Assembly: GCA_050331455.1 (NCBI GenBank)
Contig: JBHJGV010000033.1
Span: 1-61,052, forward strand
DNA length: 61,052 bases
Source: CAYUYV01 sp050331455
GTDB lineage: Bacteria; Pseudomonadota; Alphaproteobacteria; JAJFIK01
Reading direction: 5' to 3'
Shown here: in pieces, positions 18,927-27,589 of the stretch
Numbering within the stretch: position 1 is the first letter of the stretch
Layout: each line of letters opens with the position of its first letter
Notes under the pieces: generated by a model
Told to the model about the DNA's origin: nothing
Seen by the model: the letters and a program-made list of their open reading frames with translations, nothing else
The model's database searches: none
Program-made: the position numbers and the translations under genes

Positions 18927-18974
18927 CCTTGAAATCAGAACGATAGCCGAGACACGGCCAGAGCCTCACCATCC

Positions 18975-18991
18975 GTGCCTGGATTAGGCAC
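18975..18991. terminator. Small hairpin in the SDR/ABC gap
   Basis: GTGCCT and AGGCAC form a 6-base-pair stem with a 5-base loop, followed on the plus strand by TTCGTGTCTT. It lies about 250 bases after the SDR stop and 114 bases beyond the convergent ABC transporter stop. It could end the chrR-photolyase-SDR transcript, but the stem is short and the T content modest. Confidence 0.25.
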
Positions 18992-19104
18992 TTCGTGTCT
19001 TACCCTCGCGATCGTCAGACCGGGTCCACAGTGACAGCGCGGACGATGCGTCGGAAGCGAACCACGGCTGCGTCTTTGTCAGGGAGCCGGGTTCCGCGCG
19101 ACGA

Positions 19105-21048
19105 TCACGCGCTGCGCGCGGCCGACCGCTGGTCCGTTTCGGATTTGCCCTCGCCCCCTTCGCGGTCCGGCGCCTCGCCGTGCTGGGCCTCTTCGTCCTG
19201 GGCCTCCACCTGCTGGCGCCACAGGCCCGCATACATGCCGCCGGCCGCCAACAGATCGCCATGGCGGCCCCGTTCCACAATCCGGCCGTCATCGATCACC
19301 AGGATTTCGTCCGCATGCATCACGGTGGACAGGCGATGGGCGATCATCAGGGTGGTGCGATTGTCCGAAACGGTGCGCAGGGCCGTCTGGATGTCTGCCT
19401 CGGTGCGCGAATCGAGGGACGAGGTGGCCTCATCGAGCATCAGGATCGGTGGATCCTTGAGCAAGGTCCGCGCAATGGCCACCCGCTGTTTTTCGCCGCC
19501 GGACAGTTTCAACCCCCGCTCGCCCACCACGGTGTCGTAGCCGAGCGGCAGGCGGGCGACGAAATCATGGAGTTGGGCGAGCCCGGCCGCCCGTTCGATC
19601 TCCTCCTGGGTTGCGCCGGGCCGGCCATAGGCGATGTTGTAGCCGATAGTGTCGTTGAACAGGACCGTGTCCTGCGGAACCATGCCGATGGCTTTGCGCA
19701 GGCTCTCCTGAGTCACGTCGCGGATGTCCTGGCCGTCTATGGTGATCCGTCCGTCCACGGCGTCATAGAAACGGAACAGAAGCCGCGAGAGCGTCGACTT
19801 GCCGGCGCCCGTGGGCCCGACGATCCCGACCGTGCGCCCCGCCGGAACTGTGAAACTGACATCATGGAGGATCTTACGCTCCGGCGCGTAGTGGAAATCC
19901 ACATTCTCGAAGGCGATGGTCGGGCCCGTGACGCGCAGCGCCTCGGCGCCGGGTTTGTCTTTCACCTCCGGCGTCATGTCCAGAATGTCGAGCATCCGTT
20001 CCGCATCGATCAGGGCTTCCTGGATGGTGCGGTAGACAAAGCCGTAATTGTTCAGCGGCCCGCCGAGCTGGATGACCAGGGCGTTGATCATCACGAAATC
20101 ACCCACGGTCAGCGTTCCGGCGGCCACATCCATGCCGGCCATGAGCATCAGGACCGTCAGCCCGCCAATAAAGATGACATTCTGCACCGTGTTGAGCAGG
20201 GACAGGGACGCCGTTGTCCGCACCTTGGCCGTTTCCAGAGTGTCGAGGGCACCGTCATAGCGCCGGGCCTCGTGCCGTTCATTGTTGAAATATTTGACCG
20301 TCTCGAAATTGAGGAGGGCATCCATGGCCTGGGCGTGGGCCGCGGAGTCGAGTTCGATCATGGTGCGGCGGAACTTCTTGCGCCATTCGGAAATGGCAAA
20401 GGTCGCCCCCAGATAGACCGCGACCGTCACTCCGGTGATGAGCGCGTAGACGACCCCGAAGACGCTGGTCAGGATCGCGGCCACGAAAACGAATTCGATG
20501 GTCGACGGCAGGATCCGGAACAGCACGATCTGGAGCAGGGAGTCCGCAAGGTAAAGGCCCCGGCCCATGATGCGCTGGAGACCGCCGGACTTGCGTTCCA
20601 GATGGAAGCGCAGGGACAGGGTGTTCACATGATCGAAAATGCGCAGGCCCAGACCCCGCTGCATGGCCTCGCTCACCCGCGCATAGAGCGCGTCCTGGAC
20701 CTCGCCGAACAGCAATCCCAGAATACGGGCCACCCCATAGGCCAGCACCAGGAAGATCGGTACGGCGATCAAGGCGGCCTCGCGCCCTTCCTCGCTGCCC
20801 AGGGCATCGACCGCGCCTTTGTAGAAAAAGGGCACATAGACGATGATGACCTTGCTCGCGACCATGGCCACGAGGGCCAACACCACGCGCAGGCGCAGGC
20901 CCGGCCGGTGGGCCGGCCAGAGGAAGGGCAGCAGCCCGGCAAAAATGCGCCAAGCCGGGCGCTGACGACTGGACGTGGCGGTGGACGGGCCCGTGCGGGC
21001 GGAGGAGGCCCCGGCCTGGGCTGTGGGCGCAACCATATCAGCGGTCAT
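19105..21048 (-). CDS. ATM1-type ABC exporter (half transporter)
   Basis: A 647-residue membrane-plus-ATPase half transporter that works as a homodimer. Six helices span about residues 55-335. The segments NFETVKYFNNE (about 247-257) and GGPLNNYGFVYR (about 329-340) are hallmarks of the ATM1/HMT1 group, which export glutathione-linked or polysulfide compounds for metal detoxification and iron-sulfur balance. The ATPase has Walker A GPTGAGKST (411-419), signature LSGGEKQ (515-521) and Walker B ILMLDEA (535-541). A Glu/Gly-rich polar tail ends the protein. It follows the LysM gene in the same direction by 30 bases, so they may be co-transcribed. Confidence 0.92.
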   Translation of the reverse strand: MTADMVAPTAQAGASSARTGPSTATSSRQRPAWRIFAGLLPFLWPAHRPGLRLRVVLALVAMVASKVIIVYVPFFYKGAVDALGSEEGREAALIAVPIFLVLAYGVARILGLLFGEVQDALYARVSEAMQRGLGLRIFDHVNTLSLRFHLERKSGGLQRIMGRGLYLADSLLQIVLFRILPSTIEFVFVAAILTSVFGVVYALITGVTVAVYLGATFAISEWRKKFRRTMIELDSAAHAQAMDALLNFETVKYFNNERHEARRYDGALDTLETAKVRTTASLSLLNTVQNVIFIGGLTVLMLMAGMDVAAGTLTVGDFVMINALVIQLGGPLNNYGFVYRTIQEALIDAERMLDILDMTPEVKDKPGAEALRVTGPTIAFENVDFHYAPERKILHDVSFTVPAGRTVGIVGPTGAGKSTLSRLLFRFYDAVDGRITIDGQDIRDVTQESLRKAIGMVPQDTVLFNDTIGYNIAYGRPGATQEEIERAAGLAQLHDFVARLPLGYDTVVGERGLKLSGGEKQRVAIARTLLKDPPILMLDEATSSLDSRTEADIQTALRTVSDNRTTLMIAHRLSTVMHADEILVIDDGRIVERGRHGDLLAAGGMYAGLWRQQVEAQDEEAQHGEAPDREGGEGKSETDQRSAARSA

Positions 21049-21078
21049 GGGGCGGAAGGCCTCGCAGTGGGTTTGGGT

Positions 21079-22320
21079 TCACGGCGTTTCCGGGGCCTCG
21101 TCCCGTGGAACGGAGAACACCTGCCCCGGATAGATGAGGTCGGGATCGCGGATGACATCGCGATTGGCCTCGAAGATCATGGTGTAGCGGAAACCCTCGC
21201 CATAGGCGAAGCGGGCGATGCGCCACAGATTGTTTCCGGGCTGAACGATGACCTGGTCGTTGTTGAACACAAGGTCAGTGGGTTCGGCGCGCTCGAAAGG
21301 CATTTCGACGCGACGGGTTATGGCGCCGGCCTCGTCCAATTCGTCGATCCGCAGGGTGTAGCGACCAGGCCCGACAATGCTGTCGAGGGAAAGCACCCAA
21401 CGCCCATCTTCGCCGGTCATGGATTTACCGGCCAACCGATCATTCACATAGGCCCACACGGCGGATCTGGCGAGGGCCCGGCCGCTGATATTGACCGCTC
21501 CCGAGGCATCGTAATCGATGGTTTCGACCATGAGATCGTTGGCGTAGAGCGCCTCCTCGGATGTCTGGAGCACACGGGACGGGCCATCCCCGCCCCCCAG
21601 CACCACGAGCGGATTGCGCCCCGGCCGCTCCGGCACAGCGACCACAACTTCCTGTTCGGAGGCGACCGCCGCGCCCGCCTTTCCCAACTGGGACTCCAGC
21701 GTCAGGCGCACCGTGCCCTGATCGAGCGGCGTATCGATCACCATCACCCATTGGCCATAGCGATCCGCTATGGCCTGGCCGATGGATGCGCCGTCAATCA
21801 TGACGGCGACGTCCGCCTCCGGCGCCGAACGGCCGGCAATCACAGCCGATCCCGTCCGATCGATGCGCACGATGTCGAAGGTCGGCCGTGTGGCGACCGG
21901 CGGCGCAGCATCCTGACCATCCTCCGCCGCTTCGTCGCCCGCCTCCCGGTCGGCCACGGACCCTTCATCAATGGGTCGCACAGGATCGCGGGCGGCGCCG
22001 GCCATGTCTTCGACCGCCACACCCGGATCGCTCAAGGTCTCCGCCGTCATTGGGCGGGCGGCGCCGGCCATGTCTTCGACCGCCACACCAGGCGGAGGGA
22101 AATCCTCTTGGGAAGATGCGGACACCGGGGAGGACTCCAGAGCGTCGCTCCGAAGCGGCGCGTCCTCGCTCTGCGCCTCTGGGCTGGTCCGCGCTTCGGC
22201 CTTCTCTTCGAGGGCGGCGGGTTTGGGGCCCGATGCGGGCGGCTGGAGCAACACCCAGACAATGGTGCTGAGCGCAACCCCGAAGCCCAAGAAACTCGCC
22301 AAAAGCAGCGCCACACGCAT
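21079..22320 (-). CDS. LysM domain envelope protein with Ig-like region
   Basis: A 413-residue exported protein with an N-terminal signal anchor (MRVALLLASFLGFGVAL), a low-complexity acidic Pro/Ala/Glu region at about 25-140, two Ig-like or BON-unrelated beta segments in the middle, and a C-terminal LysM domain at about 350-400 (QPGNNLWRIARFAYGEGF … DLIYPGQVFSVP) that should bind peptidoglycan. Related alphaproteobacterial proteins are annotated only as LysM peptidoglycan-binding proteins. The ATG at 22320 has GGAGAGGG upstream and is preferred over GTG 22347. The low-complexity part contains a recent internal duplication (see the repeat entry). Confidence 0.8.
   Translation of the reverse strand: MRVALLLASFLGFGVALSTIVWVLLQPPASGPKPAALEEKAEARTSPEAQSEDAPLRSDALESSPVSASSQEDFPPPGVAVEDMAGAARPMTAETLSDPGVAVEDMAGAARDPVRPIDEGSVADREAGDEAAEDGQDAAPPVATRPTFDIVRIDRTGSAVIAGRSAPEADVAVMIDGASIGQAIADRYGQWVMVIDTPLDQGTVRLTLESQLGKAGAAVASEQEVVVAVPERPGRNPLVVLGGGDGPSRVLQTSEEALYANDLMVETIDYDASGAVNISGRALARSAVWAYVNDRLAGKSMTGEDGRWVLSLDSIVGPGRYTLRIDELDEAGAITRRVEMPFERAEPTDLVFNNDQVIVQPGNNLWRIARFAYGEGFRYTMIFEANRDVIRDPDLIYPGQVFSVPRDEAPETP
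21988..22089. repeat. 36-base perfect direct repeat, 66-base period, inside the LysM gene
   Basis: Copies at 21988-22023 and 22054-22089 are identical over 36 bases and are separated by 30 bases. They encode two copies of PGVAVEDMAGAAR in the disordered region of the LysM protein, 22 codons apart. Nucleotide identity, including third positions, points to recent duplication or slippage. Confidence 0.9.
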
Positions 22321-22544
22321 GGCCACACCCTCTCCGGTTTGCCCCACATTGTTCCCCCAATGACCGGCCTAGTGTAGGCGCTTGAGCCCTGCCACAAAAG
22401 CGGACTTGACGCGCAGGGTCCCCGTCGGCCCGGATGAAGGGGCAGCGTTGTGTCCCACGGCCGCGTTCGTTTCGGCCTGCGGGCCGGTGAACGCACGGTC
22501 GATGTCCTGGGGATGGACTGACAGAACGAGGAAGGAAAAGCGCC

Positions 22545-23144
22545 ATGGCAATGCCCAAGGCGGTGTGTGTTTATTGCGGATCGAGCGCGGGCGCGGACCC
22601 CCGTTTCAAGGCAGCCGCCGAGACCCTCGGCCGGCAATGCGCCGAGAGCGGCATCGACCTTGTCTATGGGGGTGGCAAGCTTGGCCTGATGGGGGCCACG
22701 GCCGACGCCGCCCTGAAGGCCGGCGGACGCGTCACCGGCATCATTCCCGATTTCCTGAAGGCCGTTGAGGTTCAGTTCGAGGACGTCACGGAGCTTCTGG
22801 TCACCCAGAGCATGCACGAGCGCAAACAGCTGATGTTCGAACGATCCGACGCCTTCATCGCCTTGCCCGGCGGCATCGGCACCCTGGAAGAAACCATCGA
22901 AATGCTGACCTGGGCCCAGCTCGGGCGGCACGGAAAACCGATTGTTCTGGTCAATATCGCCGAATACTGGACACCGCTGCTCACGCTGCTGGACCACATG
23001 GTGGCGCAGGCCTTCGTGGGCGAGAGCGCCCGCGATCTGTGGACGGCGGTGGATGATGTGGAGGCGGTCCTGCCCGCCGTTGAGGCCCGCTGCGGCGAGG
23101 CGCGCCAATCCGAGCGCGACGCGGTCTTTCAGCAGCGTTTCTAA
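22545..23144 (+). CDS. LOG family protein (TIGR00730), nucleotide 5'-monophosphate hydrolase
   Basis: A 199-residue Rossmann-fold protein of the LONELY GUY family, which cleaves the N-glycosidic bond of (cytokinin-like) nucleoside monophosphates; in bacteria some act as AMP/CMP nucleosidases. The start VCVYCGSSAGADPRF, the GGGKLGLMG loop (about 44-52) and the catalytic PGGIGTLEE motif (about 106-114) with the upstream MHERK are all present. The ATG at 22545 has GGAAGGAAAAG upstream. It is divergent from the LysM gene across 224 bases and convergent with the nitroreductase gene 28 bases away. Confidence 0.92.
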   Translation: MAMPKAVCVYCGSSAGADPRFKAAAETLGRQCAESGIDLVYGGGKLGLMGATADAALKAGGRVTGIIPDFLKAVEVQFEDVTELLVTQSMHERKQLMFERSDAFIALPGGIGTLEETIEMLTWAQLGRHGKPIVLVNIAEYWTPLLTLLDHMVAQAFVGESARDLWTAVDDVEAVLPAVEARCGEARQSERDAVFQQRF

Positions 23145-23172
23145 TCCCGCTGCGGACAAAAAGCCGTCTGCG

Positions 23173-23838
23173 TCACGACAGCTCCGTCAGTACCTCCGCG
23201 AGGGGCGCCCGGTCGGACACCAGCGTGTTCACCGGCGCGTCCTCGTCCCGGTAGCCGATGGCGAGGCCGCAAAACAGCATTAAATCCTCCGGCGCTTGAA
23301 CGAAGTCGCTGACGGTCTTCGCGTAGGTCGACCACGCCTCCTGGGCGCAGGTGTCGATCCCCCGCTCCTGGAACAAAAGCATCATGGTCTGCAGCACCAT
23401 GCCGAGATCGGACCATTGGGGCGGCCCCATGGCGCGGTCGACAAAGCAGAACAGCCCTGCGGGCGCTCCGAAAAACCGGAAATTATTGGCCAGCCACATC
23501 AGGCGGGCGGGCTTGTCCTCCCGGGCGATGCCGAGCAGAGCGTACATGTCTTCGCCCACCTTGAAGCGCCGCGACCGGTAGGGCTCCTGAAGGCCCTTGG
23601 GATAGACGTCATACTCGCGCGGATCGGGCGCCGGATCCTGCAGGCGCTGGTCCATACGGGCTTTGAACCGGTCCATGGCGGGTCCGTGGAGCAGATAGAA
23701 ATGCCAGGGCTGCAGATTGCCCCCCGAGGGAGCGCGCAGGGCCCGGTCCAGCACCCAGGCCAGATCCGCCGGATCGACGGGGCGGTCCGTGAACACACGA
23801 ATCGATTTGCGCCGCGCGACGGCTTCGCTCACCTTCAT
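23173..23838 (-). CDS. Nitroreductase family protein
   Basis: FMN-dependent nitroreductase-fold protein of 221 residues. The N-terminal AVARRKSIRVFTDRPVD and RAPSGGNLQPWHF (about 33-45) form the FMN phosphate and isoalloxazine contacts, and the C-terminal half has LQTMMLLFQERGIDTCAQEAW and a GLAIGYRDEDAPVN segment near 195. The physiological substrate is unknown; family members reduce nitroaromatics, quinones or enones. It starts 41 bases after the eipB stop on the same strand, so the two may share a transcript. Confidence 0.88.
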   Translation of the reverse strand: MKVSEAVARRKSIRVFTDRPVDPADLAWVLDRALRAPSGGNLQPWHFYLLHGPAMDRFKARMDQRLQDPAPDPREYDVYPKGLQEPYRSRRFKVGEDMYALLGIAREDKPARLMWLANNFRFFGAPAGLFCFVDRAMGPPQWSDLGMVLQTMMLLFQERGIDTCAQEAWSTYAKTVSDFVQAPEDLMLFCGLAIGYRDEDAPVNTLVSDRAPLAEVLTELS

Positions 23839-23878
23839 GGGTCAGTCATCCTTGCGGGACGAAGCGGACCACCGTGCC

Positions 23879-24736
23879 TCACGGGCAGGCGGGCGTCTCC
23901 AGGAGGGTCAGTTCGGTGAGGTCGGCCTTGAGCCGGAAATCCACGTAATCCAGCGTCAGGCTGTCCGAGATACCATTCGGATACAGATGGAACGAGACCT
24001 GATATTCCGGTAGATCCTTGCTCCCATCCCGTTCGAAATAGCCCACCGTCACGGGCCAGTAAGGCAGGGACGCCAGCGTGCCGCCCCCGTCGACATCCGT
24101 GAACGCCTCGGCGCCCTTGGCGGATTTTTCAGCGCCGATAAACGCGGTGCCTTTCATGGCCTTTCCGTCCTCCGCACCGTCATAGATGATCCGGCTGAGG
24201 GTACTCTCCCCGCCCCGCGCCGCCTCGACCAGTTGGGCGGTCAGCGTCGTTGGGAACACGGTGCCGCCGGGCAGATCCATCGTCTTGCCCGACGGTTTTG
24301 AAAAGGTCACGGCGCCCTTGCCCAGATCGGCCGTGCCTTCGGCCATTTCGCTCAACGCCCCATTGAGCAGATTGCTGAGGGAAAAGCGCAGCGTGGAGCC
24401 ATCCGCCGCCTCCCAGGAGGAAAACCGCAGATCGGAGAGGAGCGTTTCGCCCTCGAAAGGAATGAATTCGGTCACAAGGCGCTGGTTCAGCGTCGCGCCG
24501 GCGCAGGATTTTTGCCATTCCAGCACGAAACGGCCCTGGGCGCGGGCGAAATCCCGGCTCTCGCCGTCTTCGGCCAGCCGGATGGAATAGACCGCCCGGT
24601 GCGATTTGAGGCCTGCGGCGCCGGGCGCCGCGCCGGCGGATCCGGCGCTCACGATCAGCCCGGCCGCAATGACGCTCAGGGGACCGCCGAGAAGCGTGCG
24701 GAGCAGTCCGGAGCGGGCATGTAATGGTCGCGACAT
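23879..24736 (-). CDS. eipB: EipB-like periplasmic envelope integrity protein (DUF1849)
   Basis: DUF1849 protein, 285 residues; EipB of Brucella is a periplasmic spiral beta-barrel needed for envelope integrity. A signal peptide (about residues 1-36, ending AGSAGAA) is followed by SHRAVYSIRLAE, the usual mature start. Two cysteines, one in KSCAGATLNQR and one at the C-terminus in ETPACP, match the family's conserved disulfide. DYVDFRLKADLTELTLLE near the end is also typical. I chose the ATG at 24736; the open frame extends upstream to 25093 but its residues are Arg-rich and lack a signal peptide. The family is characteristic of Alphaproteobacteria. Confidence 0.88.
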   Translation of the reverse strand: MSRPLHARSGLLRTLLGGPLSVIAAGLIVSAGSAGAAPGAAGLKSHRAVYSIRLAEDGESRDFARAQGRFVLEWQKSCAGATLNQRLVTEFIPFEGETLLSDLRFSSWEAADGSTLRFSLSNLLNGALSEMAEGTADLGKGAVTFSKPSGKTMDLPGGTVFPTTLTAQLVEAARGGESTLSRIIYDGAEDGKAMKGTAFIGAEKSAKGAEAFTDVDGGGTLASLPYWPVTVGYFERDGSKDLPEYQVSFHLYPNGISDSLTLDYVDFRLKADLTELTLLETPACP

Positions 24737-24980
24737 GGTGGCGGTCTCCCTGGCCGGGCCCTGGGGGCGTGGTCCGTCGAGGCCGCAACCCCGACATGGA
24801 CAGTCTTTCCTATACATGACCGCGGGCCTGGGACGGAACAAAGGCGCCCGGCGTCCTCGCCGGCGGAAGGGGCGGAAAATATCACCCGGTGCGACTTTTT
24901 TGCCGCCACGCACCGGGGGACGGGTCCGGCAGAACCTGCCCACCACCCCTACAATGCATTGAAAATAAAGAGAGTTTTTC

Positions 24981-24997
24981 TTGGCACACGCATTGCT
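24981..24997 (+). promoter_or_regulatory. Sigma-54 (RpoN) type -24/-12 promoter
   Basis: TTGGCACACGCATTGCT matches the sigma-54 consensus TTGGCACG-N4-TTGCT at all but one defined base. The invariant GG (24983-24984) and GC (24995-24996) are exactly ten bases apart. It sits 53 bases upstream of the diguanylate cyclase start, giving a predicted transcription start near 25008. The 20 bases before it are A+T-rich (from about 24957), unusual in this G+C-rich sequence and suited to DNA bending by IHF. The rest of the 312-base divergent gap (24737-25049) holds only the eipB upstream region. Confidence 0.68.
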
Positions 24998-25049
24998 CCG
25001 AAGACGCCGCAGGGGATGGTCACCCCCGCGCCGTCTTGAGGAGTTTGCC

Positions 25050-25724
25050 ATGGTTGCTGCTTCGATGTCGCTCGCCGCCCGGTCTTTGGCCATCGTGCCC
25101 GAAGGAGGCCCCGTTGCGGAGCTTGCCCAGGACCTGCTGAGCGCCCTGGCGGCCGAGGACGGGGGCGGGACGGGGGCGATGGTGGCCCGGGTGCTGGATT
25201 ATGCCGCCGCAGCCGAGCGCACCATGGCCGCCCAGCGCCTTCGGATCGCCGAACTCGAAACCCTGTCCAGCAGCGATGTTCTCACGGGACTTTTGAACCG
25301 GCGCGGCCTGTTCGACGCTTATGACCGGGCGCGGGGGGCAGCGGGCCCGGGCGGATTGCGCGGCGTGCTGTGCTATCTTGACGTCAACGCCTTCAAGGCC
25401 GTCAACGACACCCATGGCCATGAGGCGGGCGACCGGGCCCTGTGCCGGGTCGCCGACGCGATCCGGTCCGTCATGGGCGGCGGGGACCGGGCCGCGCGGC
25501 TGGGCGGTGACGAATTCGCCGTGATGATCGCGGATCGGCCCGAGCGGCCGGCCGGCGACCTGGTGTCGGCCCTGCTCCAGGCCCTCGACCAGCTCAGCCG
25601 CACCGGTGAACCGGCGATCAAGGTCAGCCTCGGATTGGCGGTGTTTGACGGCGAGACGACCCTCGACGACGTTCTGGCGAAAGCCGACCGCGCCATGTAC
25701 GCCGCCAAGCGCCAGTCGGCCTGA
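25050..25724 (+). CDS. Diguanylate cyclase (GGDEF domain)
   Basis: Makes cyclic-di-GMP from two GTP. The 224-residue protein has an N-terminal helical region (about 1-75, Ala-rich, with AERTMAAQRLRIAELETL as a likely coiled coil for dimerisation), then a GGDEF domain: SSDVLTGLLNRRGL, LDVNAFKAVNDTHGHEAGD, and the intact active-site GGDEF at 152-156. The allosteric inhibitory RxxD site is absent (GGGD at that place), so product inhibition may be weak. No membrane segment. The ATG at 25050 has GAGGAG upstream. A sigma-54-type promoter lies just upstream. Confidence 0.88.
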   Translation: MVAASMSLAARSLAIVPEGGPVAELAQDLLSALAAEDGGGTGAMVARVLDYAAAAERTMAAQRLRIAELETLSSSDVLTGLLNRRGLFDAYDRARGAAGPGGLRGVLCYLDVNAFKAVNDTHGHEAGDRALCRVADAIRSVMGGGDRAARLGGDEFAVMIADRPERPAGDLVSALLQALDQLSRTGEPAIKVSLGLAVFDGETTLDDVLAKADRAMYAAKRQSA

Positions 25725-25847
25725 CGGCAGACCCGGGCCTTCGGACCGGTCGGGCGCGCGGGCAGGATGTCAACGGCTTGCCCTTCCGGCTCAAACGCGC
25801 ATTTGTTGAGGGGAACGACCGCTCACAGCGTGAGGAGGCCCCGGCCC

Positions 25848-26312
25848 ATGCACAGCCGCGTCGAAGACCAGCTTTCAGCCCTTGGCGTGACCCTGCCCGC
25901 CCCGGCGGCGCCAGCCGCCAACTACGTGCCCTACACGATTTCCGGATCCCAGATTTACGTCTCCGGCCAGGTGCCGGTGGGCCCGAGCGGCCTGGAATTC
26001 CAGGGCAAGCTCGGCGCGGGCATCAGCCTGGAGGACGGTCAGGCCGCCGCCCGCCTGTGCGCGATCAATCTCTTGGCCCAGGCCCGGGCCGCCGCCGGGG
26101 GCGATCTTGATCGCATCCGCTGCATCAAGCTCGGCGGCTTCGTGAATTGCACACCCGATTTCGATCAGCATCCGGCCGTCATGAACGGCGCCTCCGACTT
26201 GATCGCCCAGGCCCTTGCGCCCCACGGGACCCATGCCCGCTTTGCGGTCGGCGCCCCGAGCCTGCCCTTCAATGTGGCTGTCGAGGTCGACGGCCTGTTC
26301 GAGCTGATTTGA
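25848..26312 (+). CDS. RidA/YjgF family protein
   Basis: A 154-residue RidA-superfamily protein. Canonical RidA hydrolyses reactive enamine/imine intermediates made by PLP enzymes. NYVPYTISGSQIYVSGQVPV, IKLGGFVNCTPDFDQHP and HARFAVGAPSLPFNVAVEV are the family blocks, with the arginine of HARFAVG at the usual catalytic position. It belongs to the longer COG0251-like subgroup starting SRVEDxLxxLGVxLPAP. GAGGAGG precedes the ATG at 25848. It leads a plus-strand run of an acyltransferase, a glycosyltransferase and a flippase, only 5 bases from the next gene. Confidence 0.9.
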   Translation: MHSRVEDQLSALGVTLPAPAAPAANYVPYTISGSQIYVSGQVPVGPSGLEFQGKLGAGISLEDGQAAARLCAINLLAQARAAAGGDLDRIRCIKLGGFVNCTPDFDQHPAVMNGASDLIAQALAPHGTHARFAVGAPSLPFNVAVEVDGLFELI

Positions 26313-26317
26313 CGGGC

Positions 26318-27556
26318 ATGAGGTGTCCGACAGACAAGGACGGCCCCGCAGCCCTGGAGCTTCAATTGACCGGCTCCATCGCCGATATTGCGGCCGAGGA
26401 TTGGGATGCCTGTGCCAATCCGGACCCGGAACGGTTCGACCCGTTCCTGTCCCACGCTTTTCTTCACGCCCTCGAAGCATCGGGCTCGGCAAGTGCCGAG
26501 GAAGGCTGGGCGCCGATGCATTTGGTATACGCGGCGCCGGAGGACGGCACGATCCGGGCGGTCATGCCGCTCTATCTCAAAGGCCATTCCTACGGGGAAT
26601 TTGTTTTCGACCACGCCTGGGCCAATGCCTATCACCGCGCCGGGGGGCAGTATTATCCGAAGCTTCAGTCGGCCGTGCCCTTCACACCCGTGACGGGGCG
26701 CCGGCTGCTGGTGCGCCCGGGCCCCGACGAGGCCCTTCACCGCAAAGCCCTGGCCGGCGGCGCGGTCGCGGCCGCCCGGAAGCTCGGTGTCTCTTCCGTC
26801 CACGTCACCTTTCCAACGGAGGACGACTGGTCGTTTCTGGGCGATCAGGGCTTTCTTCAGCGTCAGGACCAGCAGTTCTGGTGGCAGAATCGGGACTATG
26901 ATAATTTCGATGGCTTTCTGAACGATCTCGCCTCGCGCAAACGGAAAAATCTGCGCAAGGAACGGGAGGCCGCCCTGTCGAACGGCGTCACCATCCGCTG
27001 GCTGACGGGCAAGGACTTGACGGAAGAGGCCTGGGATGCCTTTTTCGCGTTCTACAGGGACACCGGCGCCCGCAAATGGGGCACGCCCTATCTGACCCGG
27101 TCCTTTTTCAGCCGCGTCGGCGAGGCGATGGCCGATCAAATTCTCCTGGTGATGTGTTATCGGGACGGAACACCCATTGCGGGCGCCCTGAACTTCATCG
27201 GGGGCGACGCCCTTTACGGACGTCACTGGGGCTGTATCGAGGATCACCGGTTCCTGCATTTTGAAGCGTGCTATTACCAGGCCATCGATTTCGCGATTTC
27301 CAGGGGTCTGTCGCGGGTCGAAGCGGGTGCCCAGGGCGCGCACAAGATCGCCCGCGGATATGTGCCCAAAGCGACCTATTCGGCCCATTGGATTGCCGAT
27401 CCGGGCTTTCGGGACGCCATTGCCCGTTATCTGGAGTCCGAGCGCGCGGCGGTTGCCGAAGACATGGCCGCCCTGGAGGACATCGGTCCTTACAAAAAAG
27501 ACACGTCCCGGTTCCCGGAGGAGGAATCAGGAGACGACGAGCCGGACGATCGATAG
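26318..27556 (+). CDS. FemAB-like GNAT-fold acyltransferase (COG3146)
   Basis: A 412-residue protein of the COG3146/PF04339 group, often labelled peptidoglycan biosynthesis protein or N-acetyltransferase; the acceptor is not known. Typical blocks are FLSHAFLHALEASGSAS, MPLYLKGHSYGEFVFDHAWANAY, GQYYPKLQSAVPFTPVTG, RKRKNLRKERE and the C-terminal GAQGAHKIARGYVPKATYSAHW. The ATG at 26318 begins 5 bases after ridA with a weak ribosome site, so coupling is likely. Here it heads toward polysaccharide genes, suggesting transfer of an acyl or aminoacyl group to an envelope precursor (inference). Confidence 0.82.
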   Translation: MRCPTDKDGPAALELQLTGSIADIAAEDWDACANPDPERFDPFLSHAFLHALEASGSASAEEGWAPMHLVYAAPEDGTIRAVMPLYLKGHSYGEFVFDHAWANAYHRAGGQYYPKLQSAVPFTPVTGRRLLVRPGPDEALHRKALAGGAVAAARKLGVSSVHVTFPTEDDWSFLGDQGFLQRQDQQFWWQNRDYDNFDGFLNDLASRKRKNLRKEREAALSNGVTIRWLTGKDLTEEAWDAFFAFYRDTGARKWGTPYLTRSFFSRVGEAMADQILLVMCYRDGTPIAGALNFIGGDALYGRHWGCIEDHRFLHFEACYYQAIDFAISRGLSRVEAGAQGAHKIARGYVPKATYSAHWIADPGFRDAIARYLESERAAVAEDMAALEDIGPYKKDTSRFPEEESGDDEPDDR

Positions 27557-27589
27557 GGGTCGCGCCAAACGATCATCGAAAGAGCTGCA

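Noticed and set aside
18718..18987. 89-codon frame whose ATG overlaps the SDR stop (ATGA), like real junctions in this window
   Set aside because: Sequence is Arg/Ser/Ala-rich without helices or motifs, with no ribosome site, so the overlap is probably chance.
19180..22377. 1065-codon open frame on the plus strand
   Set aside because: Antisense to the ABC exporter and LysM genes, both of which have clear motifs. The frame is His/Gly/Arg-rich with no domain.
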